NCBI GenBank assembly: GCA_963750195.1
Contig: CAVVPS010000009.1
Span: 62,001-126,000, forward strand
Direction: 5' to 3'
Source: AP-15 sp963750195
GTDB taxonomy: Bacteria > Pseudomonadota > Alphaproteobacteria > ATCC43930 > CGMCC-115725
Length of the DNA stretch: 64,000 bases
Each line of letters begins with the position of its first letter. Within the stretch, counting starts at the first letter, position 1. Both the position numbers and the translations under genes were made by a program. Below the pieces are notes generated by a model, which was not told where the DNA came from, made no database searches, and saw only the letters and a program-made list of their open reading frames with translations. This document shows, one piece after another, positions 1-7,908 of this stretch.

Positions 1-25
1 GGGTGGGCTCGGGCATGGTGGGGGA

Positions 26-430
26 ATGATCGAGCATTGCTTAGAGCCGCTTGCCGAAGCCGCCGCCTACACCGTCACGGTGCGCGGCCTCGTGCTGATG
101 TGCAGCATCGGCATCCGCCGGCGGGAGCGCGAGCACAAGCAGCGGGTGCGGGTGTCGGTCGACCTGACATCGGCAGCCGCCGTTCCCGGCGAAGACCGGC
201 GCCGCATCATCAATTACGAAAAGGTCGTTGCAGCGATCCGCGAGATAGCCGGATCCGGCCATATCGACCTGTGCGAAGGCTTCGCCGAGCGGGTCTGCAC
301 GGCGTGCTTCGTCGATCCGCGGGTCGCTCGGGTCCGTGTCTGGGTCGAAAAGCTCGACGCGTTTCCCGATTCGGACGGCGTTGGGGCCATCCTGGAACGC
401 ATCCGCCCGGCGCAACCCAGCCCTGGCTGA
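26..430 (+). CDS. folB: dihydroneopterin aldolase-like protein FolB
   Basis: Folate pathway enzyme that converts dihydroneopterin to 6-hydroxymethyl-dihydropterin and glycolaldehyde in the cytoplasm. The 134 residues match the small single-domain FolB family. Family similarity begins near residue 15 (V-R-G-L motif), NYEKV lies at 63-67, the LCEGFAERV helix at 82-90, and the late conserved lysine at K109 within VWVEKLDAF. The ATG follows a G-rich stretch that can serve as a ribosome binding site. The gene ends 3 bases before folP, so the two are probably one transcript. No folK follows. The N-terminal 14 residues are not part of the fold, so a slightly later start is possible. Confidence 0.88.
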   Translation: MIEHCLEPLAEAAAYTVTVRGLVLMCSIGIRRREREHKQRVRVSVDLTSAAAVPGEDRRRIINYEKVVAAIREIAGSGHIDLCEGFAERVCTACFVDPRVARVRVWVEKLDAFPDSDGVGAILERIRPAQPSPG

Positions 431-433
431 GCC

Positions 434-1258
434 GTGCCAGCGCCCGCCATCTTCGGCATCGTCAACGTCACCGAGGATTCGTTTTCCGACGGCGGCCGCT
501 TTCTCGACGCCGCCGCCGCGCTCGCCCATGCCCGCGCGCTCGTCGCAGCTGGGGCCGCGATTATCGATCTCGGCGCTGCCGCCAGCAATGTCGACGCCAA
601 GCCGGTGGCTGCCGCCGAGGAGATCCGCCGCCTCGATCCACTGATCGCCGCGCTCGCGGCCGACGCTACGCCGGTTTCAGTGGACAGCTTCGCGCCCGAG
701 GTCCAGCGCTTCGCGATCGCGCGCGAGGTGGCGTTCCTGAACGATATCCAGGGTTTTCCCGACCCGTCCCTCTACCCCGAGTTGGCCGCCGCCAGCTGCC
801 GGCTCGTCGTCATGCACGCCGTGCACGCTCGCGGCCGGGCACAGCGAGTCGAACTGTCCGCCGACGAGGTATGGGACCGCATCTACGCCTTTTTTGCCGA
901 CCGCGTGCAGGCCCTCGAACAGGCTGGTGTCGCGCGGAAGCGGCTTATCCTCGACCCCGGCATGGGCTTTTTCCTGAGCAGCCGGCCGGAGGCATCGTTG
1001 CGCGTTCTTGCCGACCTCGAGCGGCTGAAGCAGGCTTTTGGCCTACCGGTGCTGATCTCAGTGTCGCGCAAGTCCTTTCTACGGGCGATTACTGACCGGG
1101 CCGGAGCATCCGAGCTCGGGGCCGCGACCTTGGCAGCCGAGCTCTACGCGGCTTCAAAGAGCGCCGACTACATCCGCACGCACGACCCGGGATCGCTCGC
1201 CGACGCCCTCAAAGTCATGGCGGCGCTGCGCCGGGAAGAGACACAGTTAGCCCAGTAG
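434..1258 (+). CDS. folP: dihydropteroate synthase, divergent FolP
   Basis: Condenses dihydropterin pyrophosphate with p-aminobenzoate to form dihydropteroate. The TIM-barrel landmarks are present: GIVNVTEDSFSDGG at 8-21, D46 after the second strand, VSVDS at 81-85, LNDIQG at 102-107, LDPGMGF at 173-179, SRKSF at 211-215 and the terminal RTHD at 248-251. The loop that is normally GGESTRPG, which contacts p-aminobenzoate, reads GAAASNVDAKPV instead, and the first loop has TED instead of TPD. It starts with GTG 3 bases after folB. The length of 274 residues is normal. It could be a FolP paralogue of altered specificity, but its pairing with folB supports a role in folate synthesis. Confidence 0.85.
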   Translation: MPAPAIFGIVNVTEDSFSDGGRFLDAAAALAHARALVAAGAAIIDLGAAASNVDAKPVAAAEEIRRLDPLIAALAADATPVSVDSFAPEVQRFAIAREVAFLNDIQGFPDPSLYPELAAASCRLVVMHAVHARGRAQRVELSADEVWDRIYAFFADRVQALEQAGVARKRLILDPGMGFFLSSRPEASLRVLADLERLKQAFGLPVLISVSRKSFLRAITDRAGASELGAATLAAELYAASKSADYIRTHDPGSLADALKVMAALRREETQLAQ

Positions 1259-1333
1259 CAGTTCACGTGGTACTTGCCACACTAGGGTTTCGGGTGGGAT
1301 GTATCTTCTATTCTGGATAAGAAAGGCTACACT

Positions 1334-1666
1334 ATGAAGCATCTGTTGACCGGCGTTGCAGTCGGCGCCGCGCTCGCGATTGCCGCGCCAGTGTGGGCGC
1401 AAAATCCAGCTCCAACCCCGGCCCCTGCGCCAGTGCAATCGATGAACCGTATGCCAGCCGGAGGGAGCGCGACGTCGGAGAGGGGCTCAGGGTCGCGCGC
1501 GCATCACCGACGCCACGCTGTGCAGTCGGCGGGGAAGTCGTCTGCCGGTAGTCAAGCTGACCAGCTGAACCGCCAGGAGCTGTCCCAACTACAAGGCGCC
1601 AATCCAACCACGATGAACCGGATGTCGGTGGGCGGAAAGGCGACCTCGGGGGGACCAAACCAGTAA
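1334..1666 (+). CDS. small secreted protein with two MNRM..GG.ATS repeats
   Basis: No family is recognised. The 110-residue product begins with a clear Sec signal peptide (about residues 1-22, ending in VWA-Q). The mature part is short, low in complexity and rich in Pro, Ala, Ser and Gly. A 12-residue unit occurs twice, as MNRMPAGGSATS at 37-48 and MNRMSVGGKATS at 94-105. The middle is basic (RAHHRRH). The protein is probably periplasmic and disordered. AAAGG lies upstream of the ATG. It stands alone between folP and another small exported protein, and nothing in the context gives a function. Confidence 0.6.
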   Translation: MKHLLTGVAVGAALAIAAPVWAQNPAPTPAPAPVQSMNRMPAGGSATSERGSGSRAHHRRHAVQSAGKSSAGSQADQLNRQELSQLQGANPTTMNRMSVGGKATSGGPNQ

Positions 1667-1767
1667 GCATCGTGCTGATTGGGGCACCGCTAATCCAGCA
1701 AACAGCGGGAGGTCGCTGGTAATGCTCGCGCAAGGCGCGTGCGGTATCGGTAATCGGAAAGGCTGAC

Positions 1768-2172
1768 ATGTTTTCAAGATCGCCGCACTTCCTTTTTGTC
1801 GGGATATGGGCGTCGCTTGCGGCGGTCTCGTCAGCAGGTGCGCAATCGCCCGCCACTCTCGCCAATGGCACTTGGACCATCCAGGGACGGGAGATCCCCG
1901 GCACCCGATGCGGTCATTGGCTCGTCCGCTTGACCAATACGCAAGGTAGTTTGTCAGGTGTCGTCTCGCTGGCGCGAGGAAGCGTGCCGATACAGAATCT
2001 GGCACTTGCGCCGGACGGCAGCTTCTCCGGAGCGACGCAGGCCGGGGTCGTCGGATCGACGCACGCACGGGCCTACCAAGTCACCGGGAGATTTGTCGGG
2101 GACACCGTCCACGTTACCCTCGAAACTAATTTATGCCCGGCTCGCCACGGCGTAGCCACGCGACAACCTTGA
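1768..2172 (+). CDS. secreted protein of unknown function
   Basis: The 134-residue product has a Sec signal peptide (residues 1 to about 25, ending SAGA-Q). The mature portion looks like a small beta-rich domain with alternating hydrophobic and polar residues and Gly turns. It has two cysteines, C48 and C123, that could form a periplasmic disulphide. The opening NGTWTIQGRE and later GSFSGAT segments are typical of small exported beta-barrel-like proteins, but no family is identified. An AAAGG ribosome binding site precedes the ATG. The next gene is convergent and ends 62 bases downstream. Confidence 0.6.
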   Translation: MFSRSPHFLFVGIWASLAAVSSAGAQSPATLANGTWTIQGREIPGTRCGHWLVRLTNTQGSLSGVVSLARGSVPIQNLALAPDGSFSGATQAGVVGSTHARAYQVTGRFVGDTVHVTLETNLCPARHGVATRQP

Positions 2173-2233
2173 TGGGCGCCGGCGTGTCCGTAGTAAACTG
2201 GTCACGCGGAACCCTCGAGAAGGGCGCTTCGCT

Positions 2234-2473
2234 CTATTGCGGCGGCGGTAACGGCATTTGCTGGAATGGCGCGTTTGGGTTCCCCGGTGGCGGCGGACCG
2301 GGGTAGGGGTAGGGATAAGGCGGGCGGTAAGGATAAGGGTAGGGATAGGGCGGATAGGGATAGTAGCCGCCCGTGTAGGGATCGTAATAGCACCCGGACA
2401 ACCCGCCCGCGCTGGCCAGCACGATCAGCACCACTGCCCAAAATCGACACCGTCGCATCAGCCACCTCGTCAC
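2234..2473 (-). CDS. Pro/Tyr-rich putative lipoprotein
   Basis: The 79-residue product has a positively charged N-terminus, a hydrophobic segment (about residues 11-24) and a lipobox-like LSGC with the cysteine at 28, so it is probably lipid-anchored in the envelope. After the cysteine almost everything is a low-complexity tail of PY and PP repeats (YYPYPPYPYPYPY and similar), ending in PPPQ. Its ATG overlaps the TGA of the upstream enoyl-CoA hydratase (ATGA), so it is likely translationally coupled to that gene. Low-complexity DNA can give accidental frames, but the ordered signal-lipobox-repeat layout supports a real gene. Confidence 0.6.
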   Translation of the reverse strand: MTRWLMRRCRFWAVVLIVLASAGGLSGCYYDPYTGGYYPYPPYPYPYPYRPPYPYPYPGPPPPGNPNAPFQQMPLPPPQ

Positions 2474-3264
2474 CGGCCGGTAAAACTTGGGCGGCGCTTT
2501 TCGAGAAAGGCACGAACCCCTTCGACAAAGTCGTCGGTCGCGGCGCAGGCGGCAAAATTTACGGCCTCGCGCCGCAATTGCGCCTCGAATGCGTCGCCCA
2601 CCGTCGCTTGGAGCAGCGCCTTGGTGCGGGCATAGGCTTCGGTCGGGCCGGCAGCGAGCCGAGCGGCCAATGACTCGGCCTCGGGGTGGAGCTGTTCCGG
2701 CGCGACGATGCGGTTGACGAGACCGAGCGCCAGGGCGCGGTGCGCGTCAAAGCGTTCGCCGAGGAGGGTCAGTTCGCTCGCCAGCTTGAGCCCGACGATC
2801 CCCGGCAGCAGCGCGGTCATGCCGCCATCGGGGCTGGTGCCGAGATGAATATAGCCGCAGGTGAAGACCGCATCCTCGGCGGCGACCGCGAGATCGGCGG
2901 CGAGGACGAGGCTGAGACCGAACCCGGCCGCGGCCCCCTGCACCGCGGCGACGACTGGCTTTGGCATATGCCGCAGCCGGATCAAAAGCGGGTGCAGTGC
3001 ATCGACAGTTTGATAGAGCGTTTTTCGTCGGTCCGCGGGCGAGAGTTGGATCAGCTTACCGAACATCCCAATGTCGCCACCCGCGCTGAAATGGGTACCT
3101 GCGCCGCGCAGGAGCACAGCCCGAGCCGCGCGATCCTCGGCGGCTTCGGCGGCGGCAGCGGCGAGTGCGGCGATCGTCTCCTGGTCGACAGCGTTGAGCA
3201 CGTCCGGCCGGTTCAGGGTGATCTCGAACACCCCACCCCGTCGCTCGACGATAACGTTCGGCAT
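2470..3264 (-). CDS. enoyl-CoA hydratase/isomerase family protein
   Basis: Crotonase-fold enzyme acting on acyl-CoA thioesters, 264 residues, normal length. The two oxyanion-hole segments are visible: FSAGGDIGMF at 59-68 and QGAAAGFG at 109-116. The first catalytic glutamate of true hydratases is missing after the second segment (GFGLSLVLAAD). The second acidic position is D146 in TSPDGG, as in PaaG-like isomerases. It is therefore better called an isomerase-type crotonase than a hydratase. The start fits the family N-terminus (residues 12-20, VFEITLNRP). The gene overlaps the lipoprotein gene downstream by 4 bases and is divergent from the amidohydrolase at 3323. Confidence 0.85.
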   Translation of the reverse strand: MPNVIVERRGGVFEITLNRPDVLNAVDQETIAALAAAAAEAAEDRAARAVLLRGAGTHFSAGGDIGMFGKLIQLSPADRRKTLYQTVDALHPLLIRLRHMPKPVVAAVQGAAAGFGLSLVLAADLAVAAEDAVFTCGYIHLGTSPDGGMTALLPGIVGLKLASELTLLGERFDAHRALALGLVNRIVAPEQLHPEAESLAARLAAGPTEAYARTKALLQATVGDAFEAQLRREAVNFAACAATDDFVEGVRAFLEKRRPSFTGR

Positions 3265-3322
3265 GGCTCAGCTCCCAGCCCGCTCGGGCGTATCATGTTG
3301 TGTGCTTTGCGGAGACGATAGC

Positions 3323-5065
3323 ATGACTCACACGATCCTGCGCGGCGGCCGGGTGCTCGATATCGCAGCCGGCACCGCCGAATTCGCCGACGTTCTGATC
3401 GAGGGCGACACGATCCGCCAGATCGGGCCGCCCGGCTGCCCCGCGCCCGAGGGGGCAACGGAAATCCGGGCCGCGCGCCGGCTGCTCCATCCGGGCCTGG
3501 TCAATGCCCATACCCATGGTCACGGTAATCTTGCCAAGGGAATGGGCGACCGCTGGACGCTCGAACTGTTGCTGACCGCGGCGCCCTGGATCACCGGCAA
3601 CCGCAGCCTCGACGATCGTTATCTGTCGACCCAGCTGGGTGCCGTCGAGATGGCCATGAAAGGCTGCACCGCCTGCTATGACCTTTCGTTCGAATGGCCG
3701 CTGCCGACCCCCGAAGGGCTGGCGCTCGCCGCCCAGGCCTATGCCGATGTCGGCATGCGCGCGGTGGTGGCCCCGATGGTCGCCGACCGCAGTTTCTACG
3801 AGGCGATCCCCGGCCTGATCGAGGCGATGCCGCCGGCGCTGCAAGCGCGGGTGGCCGAATTGCGCCTGCCGCCGGCCGAGTCGACTTTGGTGGCGATCCG
3901 CACCGCGCTCGCCGGCTGGCCGCTCAACCGCGACCTGGTGCGCCCGGCAGTCGCCCCGACGATCCCGCACCATTGCTCGGACGAGTTCATCCTCGGCTGC
4001 GCCGATTTGGCGCGCGAGTTCGGTGTCGGGCTGCACAGCCATGTGGCCGAGTCGAAGGTGCAGGCAGTGACCGGTATCCGCCTTTACGGCCGCACCCAGA
4101 CAGCGCATCTCGATGCGCTCGGCGTGCTCGGCCCGCATTTCACGGTGGCGCATGGGGTGTGGCTCGATAATGACGACATGACCCGCCTTGGCGATCATGG
4201 CGCCTCGGTTGCGCACAATCCCGGCAGCAACATGCGGCTTGGCGGCGGTCTCGCCGACAGCCGTGCGATGCTCGATCGCCGGATCAATCTTGGGATCGGC
4301 ACCGACGGTGCCAACTGCTCGGACAATCAAAATATGTACGAGGCGATGCGGCTCGCTTCTTTCGTATCGAAAGTGCGGGGATCGGATTGGCGGCGGTGGC
4401 TTTCGACCCGCGAGGCGGCGTTGGCGGCGACCGAGGGCAGCGCCCGCGCCCTGGGCTTCGACGGCCACATCGGCCGGTTGAGGCCCGGTTACAAGGCCGA
4501 CATCGTCTTGCTCGACCTTGACCACCCGAATTGGCTGCCACTAAACGACCCGGTCAACCAGCTAGTCCACACCGAGGACGGCAGCGCGGTCGCGAGCGTC
4601 ATGATCGGCGGCCGTCTGGTAATCGACAACCGACGGGTCGTGACCGTCGATCTGAACGGGCTGCGCAATCGCGTCGAAGCGGCGCGCGATCGGCTCGCCG
4701 CCGCCAATGCAGATAACCGGCGCCTCTACCAGGCCTTGGAGCCGGTGGTTGGCAGCCATTGCCCCGGCCTCGCCGGAGCTCCCTACCACATCGACCGCTA
4801 TGGCGCGCGGAGCTGCTTAGGGGGAGGCCGCAGGATCGGCGATCCAGGATCAGCCCGAGGCGTGGCGATTGAACACGACGAGCCCCCGCAGGATATCCAA
4901 CGCCTGGGTCAACTGTTCGTCGTTCGCCCCGCCGATTTCCTTGGTCGCGACCGATGGCGCGGTCTTTTGCGGCGTTGCGGCTGCACCCGGAGGAGTCGCG
5001 GTCGGGTTCGGTTTGGCTGTCGGCGCCGGTTTGCCGCCAAGCGCGGGCGTTCCCTCGGCAGGTGA
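3323..5065 (+). CDS. amidohydrolase of the SAH/MTA deaminase and TrzN/AtzB type, with C-terminal read-through
   Basis: Metal-dependent cytoplasmic amidohydrolase, probably a deaminase of an N-heterocyclic substrate. The metal site shows NAHTHGHG at 61-68 (H63, H65), HSHVAES near 238, VAHGVW near 276 and GTDGANCSDN near 326. The domain closes with GRLRPGYKADIVLLD and a C-terminal beta strand at roughly residue 495 (about position 4815). The frame then stays open for about 80 further Arg/Gly-rich residues that overlap, on the opposite strand, the end of the S41 gene by 216 bases. A TAG at 4818-4820 in another frame would give a family-like length, so a one-base slip near 4800 is likely. The ATG at 3323 is chosen because homology begins at HTILRGGRVLD. 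Confidence 0.85.
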   Translation: MTHTILRGGRVLDIAAGTAEFADVLIEGDTIRQIGPPGCPAPEGATEIRAARRLLHPGLVNAHTHGHGNLAKGMGDRWTLELLLTAAPWITGNRSLDDRYLSTQLGAVEMAMKGCTACYDLSFEWPLPTPEGLALAAQAYADVGMRAVVAPMVADRSFYEAIPGLIEAMPPALQARVAELRLPPAESTLVAIRTALAGWPLNRDLVRPAVAPTIPHHCSDEFILGCADLAREFGVGLHSHVAESKVQAVTGIRLYGRTQTAHLDALGVLGPHFTVAHGVWLDNDDMTRLGDHGASVAHNPGSNMRLGGGLADSRAMLDRRINLGIGTDGANCSDNQNMYEAMRLASFVSKVRGSDWRRWLSTREAALAATEGSARALGFDGHIGRLRPGYKADIVLLDLDHPNWLPLNDPVNQLVHTEDGSAVASVMIGGRLVIDNRRVVTVDLNGLRNRVEAARDRLAAANADNRRLYQALEPVVGSHCPGLAGAPYHIDRYGARSCLGGGRRIGDPGSARGVAIEHDEPPQDIQRLGQLFVVRPADFLGRDRWRGLLRRCGCTRRSRGRVRFGCRRRFAAKRGRSLGR

Positions 5066-6235
5066 TGTCGTAGGCGCCGGCTGATCCGGGTTTTTGAGGG
5101 CTCCCGGCAGATCGGCCTCGTGAAGGCCCTCGTCCTGAGCCAGCTTCTGAAGTTTCAACGGCGTCACAGTAAGATCGGGTTCCAACCCTTTGCCGTCGAT
5201 TTCCCGCCCCTCGGGCGTTGTGAAACGGGTGGTGGTCAAGCGGACGGCGCCTCCGTCGGCGAGCGGGATCAAGCTCTCAACCCCGCTCTCGCCATAAGTC
5301 TTGGTGCCGAGCAGCATGGCGCGGTGGTTATCTTGCAGCGCGCCGGCCACAAGCTCGGCCTCACGCGCCGTGCCGCCATTCACCAGCGCGACAATCGGCA
5401 GCCCTTTGACGAGATCGCCCGGAGGGGCGGTGATGTGTTTTAGGCTCTCCGGTTGGCGACCCTTGACCAGGGCGATGTCGCCCTTGTCGAGGAAGGCGGC
5501 GGCCGCAGCGACGGCATCCTGGAAATTGCCGCCCGGATTATTGCGCAGATCGAGGACGAGGCCGGGGAGCTTGCCGCCGGTCTTTTGCCGCAATTCCTGC
5601 ACGGCAGAAGCCAGCGCGGCCGGAGTGCCATCGTCGAAACCGGCCAGCCGCAGATAGCCGATATCGCCTTTTTCGACCCGCGCGGTGACGGTTTGAAGAT
5701 TATCGGCGGCTCGCTTGACCGTGACCTTGATCGGAGGAGCCTCGCCGCGCTGCAAGACCAGCGCCACCATGCTGCCGGGGGGCCCGTCCAGCTTGCGCTG
5801 GCCTTCGGCCAAGGTGAGCTCGTAGATCGGTTGTTTGTCGATCGAAAAGATCAAATCGCCGGGCTCCATCCCAGCCGCAGCCGCCGGCGAGCCGTCGCGT
5901 GGCGAGATCACCTTAAGCTCCCCTTTGTCGAGCGCGAGCACCACGCCGATACCGACCTCGTTGTTGGTGGCTGGCGCACGCAAGGCCTGGTATTCAGCCG
6001 GGTCGAGATAGGCGGCGCGCGGATCGAGCCCCGACAGCATGCCGCTGATCGCCGCGCCGATCAGCTTGGGGTCGGCGACCGGATCGACCGCGTCCTGACG
6101 AACGCGCTCGAAGGCTTCGTCGAATAAATTTAGCTCCTCGTAGACGGCATCCTTGCCGCCCGGCTGCTGCGCGACGGCGCCGCCGGCTGCGGCAGCCAAA
6201 ACCGTCCCCAGGATCAACCAAGACAGATTACGCAC
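4850..6235 (-). CDS. S41 (CtpA-like) peptidase homologue without catalytic residues
   Basis: Carboxy-terminal-processing-protease fold. A signal sequence (NLSWLILGTVLAAAAGGAVAQQ) is followed by a helical region, a PDZ domain (about 85-165), the S41 domain and a Pro/Ala/Thr-rich linker ending in a short helix. The active site is altered. The motif that should read GTASASE is GTAREAE, putting R291 at the serine position. Exactly 25 residues later the lysine of TFGKG is replaced by E316 in TYGESG, and the following VQ is VE. It should therefore lack Ser-Lys peptidase activity and may bind peptides or regulate. The GTG at 6235 is preferred over the upstream ATG at 6301 because GGAGG lies 9 bases before it and the signal peptide then begins at once. 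Confidence 0.85.
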   Translation of the reverse strand: MRNLSWLILGTVLAAAAGGAVAQQPGGKDAVYEELNLFDEAFERVRQDAVDPVADPKLIGAAISGMLSGLDPRAAYLDPAEYQALRAPATNNEVGIGVVLALDKGELKVISPRDGSPAAAAGMEPGDLIFSIDKQPIYELTLAEGQRKLDGPPGSMVALVLQRGEAPPIKVTVKRAADNLQTVTARVEKGDIGYLRLAGFDDGTPAALASAVQELRQKTGGKLPGLVLDLRNNPGGNFQDAVAAAAAFLDKGDIALVKGRQPESLKHITAPPGDLVKGLPIVALVNGGTAREAELVAGALQDNHRAMLLGTKTYGESGVESLIPLADGGAVRLTTTRFTTPEGREIDGKGLEPDLTVTPLKLQKLAQDEGLHEADLPGALKNPDQPAPTTSPAEGTPALGGKPAPTAKPNPTATPPGAAATPQKTAPSVATKEIGGANDEQLTQALDILRGLVVFNRHASG

Positions 6236-6403
6236 GCCCGACACCCTCCGGTTAATCGCGACCGCCCTTCCCGACGCCCTCGGGGCGGGGCCAGAGGCCA
6301 AGGTGGGGCTCGGTCAATAAATCCGGACCCTATCCGACCAATGATGGCATTACCATGGTTGTGGCGGCCTGCGCCGGGACTCGTCACAGAAAAGGACGAT
6401 CGG

Positions 6404-6799
6404 ATGGATCTGCTCGCTCGGATCAAGGAGGAGATGCTGCCCCTCGCGGCCTTGCTCGGCATCGAGTTCACCAGCGCCTCGACCGATAGGATCGTCGCGC
6501 GAATGACCGTGCGCGAGGATCTTTGCACCCGCCCTGCCGTCCTACACGGCGGCGCCGTCATGGCTTTTGCCGACACGCTCGGCGCCACCGGCACCATCGT
6601 CAACCTGCCCGCCGGTGCGACGACGACGACGATCGAGAGCAAGACGAACTTCATCGCGCCAGCGCCGGTCGGGACACAGGTGATCGGCGAGGCGACACCC
6701 GTTCACCGTGGCCGGCGGACCATGATCTGGCAGACACGAGTCACGAACCCCGAGGGCCGGCTGGTCGCACTCGTCACCCAGACTCAGCTCGTCCTCTAA
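6404..6799 (+). CDS. PaaI-type hotdog thioesterase
   Basis: Hotdog-fold acyl-CoA thioesterase, 131 residues from this start. Family features are LHGGAVMAFADTLGA at 47-61, containing the HGG signature and the catalytic-type Asp at 57, and the TTIESKTNFIAPAPVG strand that follows. It probably hydrolyses aromatic or medium-chain acyl-CoA esters in the cytoplasm, which suits the several acyl-CoA genes in the window. The ATG at 6404 is preferred over the in-frame ATG at 6341 because AAGGA lies 7 bases upstream and homology starts at once. It is divergent from the S41 gene and convergent with the glyoxalase-like gene. Confidence 0.85.
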   Translation: MDLLARIKEEMLPLAALLGIEFTSASTDRIVARMTVREDLCTRPAVLHGGAVMAFADTLGATGTIVNLPAGATTTTIESKTNFIAPAPVGTQVIGEATPVHRGRRTMIWQTRVTNPEGRLVALVTQTQLVL

Positions 6800-6829
6800 A
6801 CCGCGCCGGCTGGAGAAACTCGCGCACGT

Positions 6830-7711
6830 TCAGCTTACTCCGGCGCGAAACAGGATTGTTCCGCCGACCGATGGCGGCAACGGCACCGCTGTCCCATCGG
6901 CGATCGCCTGATGGGCGAGACCGGTGTCGTCGAGGCGCCGGTGCAGCCGATCGAGGCTGGCGACCTCGATCTCGCTGGCGGCGAGATAGGGGAGCGGCGG
7001 TCCGGGCGCTATGCCGAACTCGCCGGCGAGGAGTTCCGGAGTGGCAAAGCGCAAGGCGCCGCGTTCGAGCGCAATTGTCATAATCGCGCCGTCGCGCCTC
7101 GCCGGACGACCGGTAAATTGGGCAAGGCGCTCCGCAGGTTCGGCCGGATCGGCGGCGGCGATCCATACCGCCGCGAGCGCCTGCGCCCCATTCGGATGGT
7201 CGAGATAGGGCTCGGGCCAGACCAGATGCTTTGTATAGTGGGTCAGAAACTGTATACGCCCCTCGGGCATCGAACCGGGGGCGATGCGGGCGATCGTAAA
7301 CCGAGCCTCCTCCTCGCCGTTATCGGTTGCGACCGGTCGGCGCATGTCGACCAGCGGCAGCACCGGGAATCCTGCGGCAGCCAGCCGGTGATGCTCGGCC
7401 GCGGCATCGGCGCTGCTGAATGCTGCGAGATGCAGTCCGACATGACGAGCCAAGCGCTCGTTCAGTTGCCGCGCCAGCGGCGTATCGGCGACGGCGGCGA
7501 GGATTTCGACATAGCCCCGTCGGAACATTGCGCAGCGGTTGCCAGTGCCCGACGCGACCGGCTTGCCATCGACCCGGTTGGTTTGGGGCGTGAACGGGGT
7601 CAGGCGGAAGCCGCATCGCTCCAGGGCTGCAGCCGCCGGATCCATATCCGGCACGAAGTGGGCGACATGGTCCAGAAACACTGCGCCCGCTTCGGGCAAT
7701 TGGGCCGACAT
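6830..7711 (-). CDS. VOC superfamily, glyoxalase-like domain protein
   Basis: The 293-residue protein opens with a vicinal-oxygen-chelate domain: LDHVAHFVPDMDPAAAAL at 13-30 gives the metal-type histidines, followed by TNRVDG and a GNRCAMF-YVEIL strand. A second, weaker module occupies the C-terminal half (YLDHPNGAQALAAVWIA and following). This matches the glyoxalase_3-type family, whose substrates are generally unknown. The open frame continues upstream of the chosen ATG, but that region belongs to the insertion element and is not conserved. Convergent with the thioesterase gene, 30 bases apart. Confidence 0.78.
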   Translation of the reverse strand: MSAQLPEAGAVFLDHVAHFVPDMDPAAAALERCGFRLTPFTPQTNRVDGKPVASGTGNRCAMFRRGYVEILAAVADTPLARQLNERLARHVGLHLAAFSSADAAAEHHRLAAAGFPVLPLVDMRRPVATDNGEEEARFTIARIAPGSMPEGRIQFLTHYTKHLVWPEPYLDHPNGAQALAAVWIAAADPAEPAERLAQFTGRPARRDGAIMTIALERGALRFATPELLAGEFGIAPGPPLPYLAASEIEVASLDRLHRRLDDTGLAHQAIADGTAVPLPPSVGGTILFRAGVS

Positions 7712-7908
7712 CGCTATTCTCCAATCAGGCCGCGTTAACGCCGGCATCAAACCCGTCCCTCCTACGTTTGCCAAGTGGACGGCTCGAATTACCCGGTTTT
7801 GGGATGATTTTCGGCGCATCAGCAGGCTGATGGCTCCGATCGGCGGGCCGATCAGTACTGCGGCGAACGGGTGTGGTTTGTCGCTGGTCGATCTCGGTGG
7901 GGTATGCG

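Noticed and set aside
3293..4525. Minus-strand open frame opposite the amidohydrolase
   Set aside because: The plus strand has the full metal-site pattern; the antisense product has none.
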